This document shows positions 1 through 4,996 of a stretch of DNA of 6,245 nt, in pieces. The first letter of the stretch is position 1; every line of letters begins with the position of its first letter. This DNA is from JBLMXQ01 sp050257855 (GTDB lineage: Bacteria > Acidobacteriota > Vicinamibacteria > Vicinamibacterales > CAVVIG01): positions 1 through 6,245 of the forward strand of contig JBLMXQ010000059.1 of the NCBI GenBank assembly GCA_050257855.1. The letters are read 5' to 3'. The position numbers and the translations under genes are program-made. A model generated the notes under the pieces. That model made no database searches. It was given only the letters and a program-made list of their open reading frames with translations, and had not been told where the DNA came from.

Positions 1-1413
1 CCCGAGCTTCGTGTTCAGCTTGAGCCGGCCGACCCGCGAGAAGTCGTACTTCTGCGGGTTGAAGAACATGTTCTCGAACAGCGACCGGCTCGAGTCGAGC
101 GTCGGCGGATCGCCCGGCCGCAGCCGCCGGTAGATCTCGATGAGCGCTTCCTCGTGCGTGTGGATCGGGTCCTTCTTGAGCGTCTGGCCGATGATTGGAC
201 CGACCTCGTCGCGCTCGGGGAAGAACACCTCGAGGCGGTCGACGTTCTTCTCCTGGGCCATCGAGATGACGCGCGGCGTCAGCTCCTCGTTGGCTTCGAG
301 GATCACTTCGCCGGTTTCCGGGTCGATGACGTCGGCGGCCGCGAACGCCCCTTCGAGCTCGGCGTCGGAGATTTCCACCGCCTCGACGTTCGCGCGCTTG
401 AGCGCCTCGACGGCGTTGCGCGTGATCTTCTTCCCCGACTGGACGGTGAAGTTCTCACCGGGTACGACGATGTCCTTGGCCGCGCGCAGGCCGACCAGGC
501 TGTCGGCGACCGCCCAGTAGATCGCGCCGCCCTTCAGGTACAGCCGGTCGACCGTGTAGAAGCTCCGGATGATCTCGTCGGCGCCGCGCAGGCCGAGGGC
601 GCGGAGGAAGACGGTCGCCAGGAACTTCCGCTTGCGGTCGATGCGGACGTACAGCAGGTTCTTGGTGTCGTACTCGAACTCCACCCAGGAGCCGCGGTAC
701 GGGATGATCTGGGCGATGAACAGCGTCTTGTCTTCGGAGTGGAAGAAGGCGCCGGGCGAGCGGTGCAGCTGGCTGACGATGACGCGCTCGGTCCCGTTGA
801 TGATGAACGTGCCGTTCTCGGTCATCAGCGGGATGTCGCCGAAGTAGACCTCCTGCTCCTTGATGTCGCGGATGGTCTTCACGCCGGTCTCGGGATCCTT
901 GTTCCAGACCACGAGGCGGATCGTCACCTTGAGCGGCACGGCGTACGTCATGCCGCGCTCCTGGCACTCGTCGACGTCGTACTTCAGCTTGAGCCCGACC
1001 GTGTTGCCGCAGATGTCGCAGACGTCGCCGCGGGCGTGGTTCGCCTTGCCGCAGCGCGGGCACAGCACCTCGCGATCGCCGTACGGATCGGCGATGAGCG
1101 TCGCGCCGCAGCCGCTGCACGGCTTGCGGAGGTGATGCAGCCCGACCAGCTTCCCGCACTTGCACTCCCAGTTGCCGATCGAGTACTCGATGAACTCGAG
1201 CGAGCTGTTCTCCCGGAAGTCGCTGATCGGGAAGACCGACTTGAACACCGACTGCAGACCCGCGTCCTCGCGCTCGCTCGGCAGACGGTTCATCTGCAGG
1301 AAGCGCTCGTAGGACTTCTTCTGGATCTCGATCAGGTTCGGAATCGGAATGGTCGTCTTGATTTTCGAAAAATCGATGCGCTCGCGGTAGACGTTCTTGG
1401 GAAGGCTGTACAT
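1..1413 (-). CDS. rpoB: DNA-directed RNA polymerase subunit beta, N-terminal 471 residues (partial)
   Basis: RpoB is the beta subunit of RNA polymerase and forms much of the catalytic cleft. The reading frame starts at ATG 1413 (MYSLPKNVYRERIDFSKI) and stays open to the left edge, so the C-terminal part is missing. Family landmarks seen in order are IPNLIEIQKKSYERFL (residues 24-39), SVFPISDF (59-66), DIKEQEVYFGDIPLMTENGT (183-202), INGTERVIVSQLHRSPG (205-221), IIPYRGSWVEFEYD (236-249), YVRIDRKRK (255-263) and the SLFENMFFNP region (444-453). By comparison with E. coli RpoB, the window stops just before the rifampicin-resistance region. A GAGG element lies 9 nt upstream of the ATG. The gene follows rplL after 127 nt, as in the classical rplJL-rpoBC operon. 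The oddity is a cysteine-rich insertion at about residues 82-143, listed separately. Identity is certain; the exact start is well supported by the conserved N-terminus. Confidence 0.97.
   Translation of the reverse strand, partial: MYSLPKNVYRERIDFSKIKTTIPIPNLIEIQKKSYERFLQMNRLPSEREDAGLQSVFKSVFPISDFRENSSLEFIEYSIGNWECKCGKLVGLHHLRKPCSGCGATLIADPYGDREVLCPRCGKANHARGDVCDICGNTVGLKLKYDVDECQERGMTYAVPLKVTIRLVVWNKDPETGVKTIRDIKEQEVYFGDIPLMTENGTFIINGTERVIVSQLHRSPGAFFHSEDKTLFIAQIIPYRGSWVEFEYDTKNLLYVRIDRKRKFLATVFLRALGLRGADEIIRSFYTVDRLYLKGGAIYWAVADSLVGLRAAKDIVVPGENFTVQSGKKITRNAVEALKRANVEAVEISDAELEGAFAAADVIDPETGEVILEANEELTPRVISMAQEKNVDRLEVFFPERDEVGPIIGQTLKKDPIHTHEEALIEIYRRLRPGDPPTLDSSRSLFENMFFNPQKYDFSRVGRLKLNTKLG
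1009..1164 (-). other. Tandem zinc-ribbon-like insertion within RpoB
   Basis: Within the beta subunit, residues 84-135 carry four cysteine pairs: C84-x-C86, C99-x-x-C102, C118-x-x-C121 and C132-x-x-C135. The spacing suggests two successive treble-clef or zinc-ribbon modules, each binding one zinc. Flanking residues align with E. coli RpoB: before the insertion the ELQYVSYRLG segment corresponds to SLEFIEYSIG (71-80), and after it FDVQECQIRGVTYSAPL corresponds to YDVDECQERGMTYAVPL (145-161). E. coli has only a few residues between these blocks, so roughly 60 residues are extra here. I recall a similar cysteine-rich segment in acidobacterial RpoB, so it is probably a lineage feature rather than unique. 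Zinc binding and function are inferred. Confidence 0.85.
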
Positions 1414-1484
1414 TCTATGGACCTCGAGGAAAACCAGAGCGCTCGCCGACTCGCGCCTCGCGGATCAGCGCGTCGCGAAACCTG

Positions 1485-1530
1485 CCGGGCTGGACCGGGG
1501 GCCGGACGGCGATCTCGCCATCCAGCCCGG
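1485..1530 (-). promoter_or_regulatory. Large stem-loop in the rplL-rpoB spacer
   Basis: A perfect 10-bp inverted repeat (CCGGGCTGGA at 1485-1494, TCCAGCCCGG at 1521-1530) encloses 26 nt. Those 26 nt contain a smaller possible hairpin, GGCG/CGCC at 1508-1511 and 1516-1519. In the transcript it begins 10 nt after the rplL stop codon. There is no run of U after the 3' arm, so it does not look like an efficient intrinsic terminator. In E. coli the equivalent spacer carries an attenuator and an RNase III processing site that lower rpoBC expression relative to the ribosomal proteins. A similar role here is an inference from position and structure only. Confidence 0.6.
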
Positions 1531-1540
1531 GGCCCAGGTC

Positions 1541-1936
1541 CTACTTGATCTCGACCTTCGCGCCGACGTCCTCGAACTTCTTCTTGATCGCCGCCGCCTC
1601 GTCCTTGGGGATCCCTTCCTTGATCGGCTTGGGAGCGCTCTCGACGAGGTCCTTCGCTTCCTTCAGCCCGAGGCTCGTGACCTCGCGGACCACCTTGATC
1701 ACGTTGATCTTGTTGGCGCCGATCTCGGTCAGCGTGACCGTGAACTCGGTCTGCTCCTCGGCCGGGGCCGCCGCGCCCGCGCCGCCGCCGGCCATCATGC
1801 CCGGCATCATCATCGGCATCGCGGCCGCAGCCGACACGCCGAGCTCCGATTCCAGCGTCTTCACGAGCTGCGACAGCTCGAGCACGCTGATCCCCTTGAT
1901 GTAGTCGACCACCTGCTGCTGCGTCAGTTCGGCCAT
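1541..1936 (-). CDS. rplL: 50S ribosomal protein L7/L12 (bL12)
   Basis: This is the flexible stalk protein of the large subunit. It binds L10 as dimers and recruits and stimulates translational GTPases such as EF-Tu and EF-G. The product is 131 aa, close to the usual 120-130. The N-terminal dimerisation domain (about residues 1-36) contains VVDYIKGISVLELSQLVKTLE. A hinge of Ala, Gly, Met and Pro covers about 36-60. The C-terminal factor-binding domain (about 62-131) has KINVIKVVREVTSLGLKEAK and ends GAKVEIK, as typical. The start at 1936 (MAELTQQQ) is preferred over an in-frame ATG 14 codons upstream, because AGGAG lies 7 nt before it and the longer N-terminus would be repeat-derived and unlike the family. 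The hinge is unusual: MPMMMPGMM (40-48) has six methionines in nine residues. It sits between rplJ and rpoB, in the expected order. Confidence 0.98.
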   Translation of the reverse strand: MAELTQQQVVDYIKGISVLELSQLVKTLESELGVSAAAAMPMMMPGMMAGGGAGAAAPAEEQTEFTVTLTEIGANKINVIKVVREVTSLGLKEAKDLVESAPKPIKEGIPKDEAAAIKKKFEDVGAKVEIK

Positions 1937-1943
1937 CGGTGCA

Positions 1944-1948
1944 CTCCT
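1944..1948 (-). promoter_or_regulatory. Shine-Dalgarno site of rplL
   Basis: AGGAG on the minus strand lies 7 nt upstream of ATG 1936. It is the best-spaced ribosome binding site in the window and decides the rplL start in favour of MAELTQQQ. A strong site suits L7/L12, which is made in several copies per ribosome, but that link is inference. Confidence 0.85.
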
Positions 1949-1950
1949 GA

Positions 1951-2018
1951 AATGGACAATTCGGAATTGAGAAATCAAGAACGCGCCTTCTTGATTCCTG
2001 ATTCTTGATTCGTGATTA
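1951..2018. repeat. AT-rich degenerate heptamer tract filling the rplJ-rplL spacer
   Basis: On the plus strand, 1991-2018 parses into four consecutive 7-mers of consensus YTGATTC (TTGATTC at 1991 and 2005, CTGATTC at 1998, GTGATTA at 2012). The left part, 1951-1978, also parses into 7-mers starting AAT or AAA (1951, 1958, 1965, 1972). The last heptamer (2012-2018) supplies the stop codon of rplJ (TAA at 2018-2016 on the minus strand). The tract is strikingly AT-rich beside GC-rich coding sequence. The two halves are partly inverted relative to each other, which creates the hairpin listed separately. Confidence 0.7.
1970..1999 (-). promoter_or_regulatory. Strong stem-loop between rplJ and rplL
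   Basis: AATCAAGAA (1973-1981) and TTCTTGATT (1988-1996) form a perfect 9-bp stem around a 6-nt loop. In the transcript it extends to 12 bp with one G-U pair (arms 1999-1988 and 1981-1970). A second small perfect hairpin, CAATT/AATTG with a 3-nt loop, follows at 1957-1969. Both lie between the rplJ stop and the rplL ribosome binding site. They could protect or process the message, or raise rplL output relative to rplJ. They could equally be a by-product of the inverted repeat halves. No U-tract supports termination. Confidence 0.6.
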
Positions 2019-2543
2019 CGACTCCGCTCTCTTCTTCTCCGCCTGCGCGAGCACGCTCACGAGGTCGCGCGGCACGGCGTTCAGCACGCGCACCAGGTTC
2101 GTCATCGGCGCCTGCATCGTCCCGAGCAGCCGCGCGTACAGCTCCGGCCTGCCCGGCATCGCGGCCAGCTCGTTGACCTCGGCCGGCCGAATCGCCCGCC
2201 CCTGGACGACCGCCGCCTTGATCGCGATCGTCGGCGCGGTCTTCACGAACGTCGTCAGCGTCTTGGCGAGCGCCACCGGATCGGTCGCCGTGTAGGCGAC
2301 CGCCGTCGTGCCCTCGAAGTACTGCGCGAGCGCCTCGAAGCTCGTGCCCTTGAGGGCGCGCTTCGCCAGCGTGTTCTTGACGACGCGGTAGCTGGCCTTC
2401 GCGCCGCGGAGCTGCCGCCGCAGCTCGGTCACCTGCGGCACGTTCAGCCCCTTGTAGTCGATCAGGATTGCGCTCTCGGCCCCGCGAAACGCCGACTCGA
2501 GGTGCTGGAGCTCGGTTTCCTTGTCCGCTCTGGTGACAGCCAT
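2016..2543 (-). CDS. rplJ: 50S ribosomal protein L10 (uL10)
   Basis: L10 anchors the L7/L12 dimers to 23S rRNA next to L11, forming the stalk base. The protein is 175 aa, a normal length. Recognisable segments are the N-terminal MAVTRADKETELQHLESAF, the ILIDYKGLNVPQVTELRRQLR block (26-46), the RVVKNTLAKRAL motif (53-64) that is near-universal in bacterial L10, and a C-terminal helix (VRVLNAVPRDLVSVLAQAEKKRAES) of the type that binds L7/L12. The ATG at 2543 overlaps the rplA stop by one base (TGATG), implying translational coupling. Only a weak purine-rich site (GGCGGTG) precedes it. The usual long rplA-rplJ spacer that hosts the L10-binding leader in many bacteria is absent. The stop codon lies inside the heptamer tract downstream. 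Confidence 0.98.
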   Translation of the reverse strand: MAVTRADKETELQHLESAFRGAESAILIDYKGLNVPQVTELRRQLRGAKASYRVVKNTLAKRALKGTSFEALAQYFEGTTAVAYTATDPVALAKTLTTFVKTAPTIAIKAAVVQGRAIRPAEVNELAAMPGRPELYARLLGTMQAPMTNLVRVLNAVPRDLVSVLAQAEKKRAES

Positions 2544-3250
2544 CAGTGTTTCACCGCCACGTCGATGTGCGTCGTGTCGATCCGGACGCCCGGACCCATC
2601 GTCGACGACACGGTGACGCTCTTCAGGAACTTGCCCTTGGCCGCAGCCGGCTTCGCCTTGACGATGCTGTCGACCAGCGCGTGGGCGTTGGCGACGAGCG
2701 AATCGGTCGCGAACGACGTCTTGCCGAGCGGCGCGTGGACGATCCCGGTCTTGTCGACGCGGAACTCGACCTTGCCGGCCTTGATCTCACGCACCGCCCT
2801 GGCGATGTCGGTCGTGACGGTGCCGGTCTTCGGGTTCGGCATCAGGCCGCGGGGGCCGAGCACCTTGCCGAGCCGGCCGACGGCGCGCATCATGTCCGGC
2901 GTCGCGACGACGGCGTCGAAGTCCATCCAGCCGCCGTTGATCTTCTCGACGACCTCTTCGCCGCCGACGAAGTCGGCGCCGGCTTCGTGCGCTTCCTTCT
3001 GCTTCTCGCCGCCCGCGATCACGAGCACGCGCTTCGACTTGCCGAGGCCGTGCGGCAGCACCACCGTGCCGCGCACCATCTGGTCGGCGTGCTTGGGATC
3101 GACGCCGAGACGGAGCGCGATCTCCACGGTCTCGTCGAACTTCGTGAACTTGGCTCTCTGCACGAGCGGGATCGCCTCTTCGATCGAGTAGGTTCGATCG
3201 GCGGCGACCAGCGCCCGGGCGGCGGTGTACTTCTTGCCGCGTCTGCGCAT
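2543..3250 (-). CDS. rplA: 50S ribosomal protein L1 (uL1)
   Basis: L1 forms the mobile L1 stalk of the large subunit and helps release deacylated tRNA from the E site. In many bacteria it also represses its own operon by binding the rplKA mRNA. The product is 235 aa, against 234 in E. coli. Landmarks are the basic N-terminus MRRRGKKYTAARALV, KFDETVEIALRLGVDPKHADQMVRGTV (37-63) and the signature LGPRGLMPNPKTGTV (131-145). The C-terminal part (FLKSVTVSSTMGPGVRID) completes domain I as usual. The start at 3250 is supported by GAGGAG immediately upstream (3259-3254), although its spacing is short. The gene is separated from rplK by 79 nt and overlaps rplJ by 1 nt. Confidence 0.98.
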   Translation of the reverse strand: MRRRGKKYTAARALVAADRTYSIEEAIPLVQRAKFTKFDETVEIALRLGVDPKHADQMVRGTVVLPHGLGKSKRVLVIAGGEKQKEAHEAGADFVGGEEVVEKINGGWMDFDAVVATPDMMRAVGRLGKVLGPRGLMPNPKTGTVTTDIARAVREIKAGKVEFRVDKTGIVHAPLGKTSFATDSLVANAHALVDSIVKAKPAAAKGKFLKSVTVSSTMGPGVRIDTTHIDVAVKH

Positions 3251-3271
3251 GATCTCCTCGGTGGTTCAACC

Positions 3272-3288
3272 GGGCTGCCGTGCAGCCC
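3272..3288 (-). promoter_or_regulatory. Small GC hairpin in the rplK-rplA spacer
   Basis: GGGCTGC (3272-3278) and GCAGCCC (3282-3288) pair perfectly, giving 7 bp with a 3-nt loop. It lies 22 nt upstream of the rplA ATG and about 12 nt from its ribosome binding site. No U-tract follows. It could modulate rplA translation or be part of an L1-responsive element, but I cannot match it to the classical L1 binding site. A chance hairpin in GC-rich DNA is possible. Confidence 0.45.
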
Positions 3289-3329
3289 TCCCACTGTTCC
3301 AACCAGGAATTTCTCGATTCGCGCCTGTC

Positions 3330-3755
3330 CTATCCGACGACGTCGATGCCCATCGAACGAGCCGTGCCGGCAACCGTCTTGATGGCGGCGTCGAGCGACT
3401 CGCAGTTCAGATCCGGCATCTTCAGCTTCGCGATCTCCTCGACCTGCTTCGCCGTGACCGTCCCGACCTTCGCCTTGTTCGGCTCGGCCGACCCCTTCGC
3501 GATGTTCGCGGCCCGCTTGAGCAGCACGGGCGCCGGCGGCGTCTTCGTGATGAAGCTGTAGGACCGGTCCGCGTAGACCGTGACGACGACCGGGATGATC
3601 AGCCCTTCGTCCTTCGCCGTCTTCGCGTTGAAGTTCTTGCAGAAGTCCATGATGTTGACGCCCTGCGGGCCGAGCGCCGTGCCCACGGGGGGCGCGGGCG
3701 TCGCCTTGCCGGCGGCAATCTGGAGCTTCACCATTGCCTGGACTTTTTTCGCCAT
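3330..3755 (-). CDS. rplK: 50S ribosomal protein L11 (uL11)
   Basis: L11 binds 23S rRNA at the GTPase-associated centre beside L10. It takes part in factor-dependent GTP hydrolysis, in RelA activation, and in binding thiopeptide antibiotics. The length of 141 aa is typical. The N-terminal domain starts MAKKVQAMVKLQI and contains the proline-rich PAPPVGTALGPQG (20-32), followed by VNIMDFCKNFNAKT. The C-terminal RNA-binding domain (about 75-141) has KAANIAKGS-like and KVGTVTAKQVEEIAK segments and ends GTARSMGIDVVG. The ATG directly abuts the nusG stop (TAAATG), with GAGAAG 6 nt upstream inside nusG, so translation is probably coupled. There is therefore no separate leader for L1 binding between nusG and rplK. 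Confidence 0.98.
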   Translation of the reverse strand: MAKKVQAMVKLQIAAGKATPAPPVGTALGPQGVNIMDFCKNFNAKTAKDEGLIIPVVVTVYADRSYSFITKTPPAPVLLKRAANIAKGSAEPNKAKVGTVTAKQVEEIAKLKMPDLNCESLDAAIKTVAGTARSMGIDVVG

Positions 3756-4298
3756 TTAGATCTTCTCGACCTGCAGGAAATCGAGCTCCACCGGAGTGGA
3801 TCGTCCAAAGATGGTCACCATCACCTTCAGCGTGTTCTTGTCGAGGTTCACCTCCTCGACGACGCCGTTGAAGCTGGTGAACGGCCCTTCGTTGATGCGC
3901 ACCTGCTCGCCTTTCTCGAACATGTACTTCGGCTTGGGCTTCTCGGCCGCCGACTTCACCTGCTCGAGAATCTGCTCGACCTCTTCCTTGCTGAGCGGCG
4001 TCGGCTTCGCGCCGGCGCCGACGAACCCGGTCACCTTCGGCGTGTTCTTGACGACGTGCCAGGCGTGGTCGGACATGTTCATCTCGACCAGGATGTAGCC
4101 CGGAAAGAACCGCTTCGCGGTCACCACCTTGCGGCCGCCGCGCATCTCGACGACGTCCTCGGTCGGAATCAGCACCTCGCCGATCTCGTTCTGCAGCCCG
4201 TAGGCCTGCACACGCTGCTGCAGCGACTCGGCGACCTTCTTCTCGAACCCGGAATAGGTGTGGACGATGTACCAGTTCTTCGTCGCGACCTCGGTCAT
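3756..4298 (-). CDS. nusG: Transcription termination/antitermination protein NusG
   Basis: NusG binds the RNA polymerase clamp and, through its KOW domain, contacts Rho or ribosomal protein S10, coupling transcription to translation. The product is 180 aa, against 181 in E. coli. The NGN domain (about 6-105) starts NWYIVHTYSGFEKKVAESL and includes the RFFPGYILVEM motif (63-73). A linker rich in Glu, Lys and Pro (about 105-125) leads to the KOW domain (125-180) with EKGEQVRINEGPFTSFNGVVEEV (128-150) and IFGRSTPVELDFLQVEKI. The start at 4298 is chosen because it gives a family-like N-terminus and a 4-nt ATGA overlap with secE. An in-frame ATG at 4325 would add nine unlikely residues inside secE. 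Its position between secE and rplK is the classical one. Confidence 0.97.
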   Translation of the reverse strand: MTEVATKNWYIVHTYSGFEKKVAESLQQRVQAYGLQNEIGEVLIPTEDVVEMRGGRKVVTAKRFFPGYILVEMNMSDHAWHVVKNTPKVTGFVGAGAKPTPLSKEEVEQILEQVKSAAEKPKPKYMFEKGEQVRINEGPFTSFNGVVEEVNLDKNTLKVMVTIFGRSTPVELDFLQVEKI

Positions 4299-4549
4299 GC
4301 CGCACCAAGCTTCCGGAAGACCCACTGCGCGATGTCGTTGAACACGATGTCGCAGATGAACAGGTACAACCCGAAGAACGCCGACACCAGGATGACGACG
4401 ACCGTCGTGGCGTAGACTTCCTTCCCGCTGGGCCAGGTGACGCGCTTGAGCTCGTTGCGGACCTCGCTCAGGAACAACCGCATCCGCTCGAGGCGCCCGC
4501 CGGCCGCCTCCTTGACGTTGTCCAGCGTCGACGTGGTGTTGACTGCCAT
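4295..4549 (-). CDS. secE: Protein translocase subunit SecE
   Basis: SecE is the small clamp subunit of the SecYEG protein-conducting channel in the inner membrane. The product is 84 aa, the short single-span form found in most bacteria; E. coli SecE has three spans. An amphipathic region (20-45) carries the hallmark FLSEVRNELKRVTWPSGKEV (26-45). One hydrophobic membrane segment follows at about 47-69 (YATTVVVILVSAFFGLYLFI), and a short tail ends RKLGAA. It overlaps nusG by 4 nt. The ATG is only 13 nt from the mature 3' end of tRNA-Trp, and no clear Shine-Dalgarno is visible in that gap, so initiation may be weak or atypical. Confidence 0.96.
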   Translation of the reverse strand: MAVNTTSTLDNVKEAAGGRLERMRLFLSEVRNELKRVTWPSGKEVYATTVVVILVSAFFGLYLFICDIVFNDIAQWVFRKLGAA

Positions 4550-4562
4550 GTTTCTGAACCGT

Positions 4563-4638
4563 TGGCAGGCCAGGAGGGAATCGAACCCCCAGCCCCCGGT
4601 TTTGGAGACCGGTGCTCTACCAATTGAGCTACTGGCCT
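4563..4638 (-). tRNA. tRNA-Trp (anticodon CCA)
   Basis: The 76-nt gene folds into a complete cloverleaf on the minus strand. The acceptor is AGGCCAG/CTGGCCT (7 bp), followed by discriminator G and an encoded CCA tail (4565-4563). The D arm is GCTC/GAGC. The anticodon stem is CCGGT/ACCGG with loop CTCCAAA, so the anticodon is CCA for the UGG codon. The variable region is 5 nt. The T arm is GGGGG/CCCTC (one G-U pair) with loop TTCGATT. A tRNA-Trp between rpmG and secE is a common bacterial arrangement. It is probably cut out of a longer transcript, since no convincing promoter precedes it. Confidence 0.98.
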
Positions 4639-4647
4639 GTAAATAAG

Positions 4648-4682
4648 CTGCCAGCTGCTGGCGGTCGGCCGACAGCTGTCTA
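4648..4682. repeat. Short heptamer-like tract between rpmG and tRNA-Trp
   Basis: On the plus strand this stretch divides into five 7-mers (starting 4648, 4655, 4662, 4669, 4676). They fit a loose C-N-N-N-Y-R-G pattern, for example CTGCCAG, CTGCTGG, CGGTCGG and CCGACAG. The last 7-mer ends with the complement of the rpmG stop codon. The tract contains palindromic parts such as GACAGCTGTC (4671-4680). It resembles the larger array upstream of rpmG but is short and degenerate, so the periodicity is suggestive rather than proven. Confidence 0.5.
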
Positions 4683-4829
4683 CTTGCTCTCCCGATGAGC
4701 CGTGTGCTTCCGGCAGAACCGGCAGTACTTGCTCATCTCCAGACGCTCGGTCGTCTTCTTCTTGTTCTTCGTCGTGCTGTAGTTGCGCCGCTTGCACTCC
4801 TGGCAGGCGAGCGCCACGATGTCGCGCAT
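4680..4829 (-). CDS. rpmG: 50S ribosomal protein L33 (bL33), zinc-ribbon form
   Basis: L33 is a small protein of the large subunit near the E site. The gene encodes 49 aa beginning MRDIVALACQECKRRNYSTTKNKK and ending CRFCRKHTAHRESK, typical in length for the family. Two CxxC pairs (C9/C12 and C36/C39) identify the zinc-binding, so-called C+, version. KNKKKTTERLEMSKYC is the conserved middle. Initiation at 4829 matches the family N-terminus. No strong ribosome binding site is present, only purine-rich GAGAG and AAGAAG directly upstream, part of which comes from the repeat array. The gene lies between tuf and tRNA-Trp, as in many bacteria. Its stop codon merges with the short repeat tract. Confidence 0.96.
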   Translation of the reverse strand: MRDIVALACQECKRRNYSTTKNKKKTTERLEMSKYCRFCRKHTAHRESK

Positions 4830-4837
4830 CTTCTTAG

Positions 4838-4996
4838 CTCTCAGCTATCAGGTAGTCGGCTCTCAGCTCGCTGTCGGCTCTCAGCCCTCGGCTCTCGGCT
4901 CCGGGCTCTCAGCCCTCGGCTCTCAGCCCTCGGCTCTCGGCTCCGGGCTCTCAGCCCTCGGCTCTCGGCTCCGGGTTCTCAGCCCTTGGCCCTTGG
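4838..4996. repeat. Degenerate heptamer array with eight 14-bp tandem units (tuf-rpmG spacer)
   Basis: The core, 4878-4989, is eight uninterrupted 14-bp units of two kinds: A, CTCTCAGCCCTCGG, and B, CTCTCGGCTCCGGG. Their order is A-B-A-A-B-A-B-A', with A' carrying two changes. Each unit is itself two 7-mers close to CTCTCRG, and 7-mers continue on both sides (4838, 4845, 4860, 4871 on the left; CCCTTGG at 4990 on the right). Each B-A junction can fold as GGGCT-CTC-AGCCC (4903-4915 and 4945-4957). On the transcript the units read CYGAGAG and are purine-rich. The array occupies most of the 199-nt interval after tuf and stops 8 nt before the rpmG start. The remainder of the spacer (4997-5028) is GC-rich without recognisable signals. 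Confidence 0.92.

Noticed and set aside
154..1548. A 464-codon plus-strand open frame opposite rpoB and the end of rplL
   Set aside because: It is an antisense shadow of conserved coding sequence in GC-rich DNA. Its product is low-complexity (rich in Asp, Val, Leu, Ala, Arg), has no recognisable domain, and has no supporting ribosome binding site.
1937..2015. Promoter for rplL-rpoB in the AT-rich spacer (TTGATT as a -35)
   Set aside because: No acceptable -10 hexamer lies 16-18 nt downstream, and the TTGATT motif is part of the heptamer repeat.
4298..4325. Longer NusG starting at ATG 4325
   Set aside because: It would add nine residues unlike NusG N-termini and overlap secE by 31 nt. ATG 4298 gives the usual length and an ATGA junction.
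2546..4415. Long plus-strand open frames opposite rplA, rplK, nusG and secE
   Set aside because: Opposite-strand frames stay open because of high third-position GC. Their translations are Arg/Leu/Asp-rich and the minus-strand genes are unambiguous.
4639..4647. TTATTT just upstream of tRNA-Trp as a -10 element
   Set aside because: It is only a few bases from the mature tRNA 5' end and no -35 element is visible. It more likely belongs to the 5' precursor removed by RNase P.
4838..4996. Possible CRISPR array
   Set aside because: Units are directly contiguous with no unique spacers, and 14 bp is too short for CRISPR repeats.
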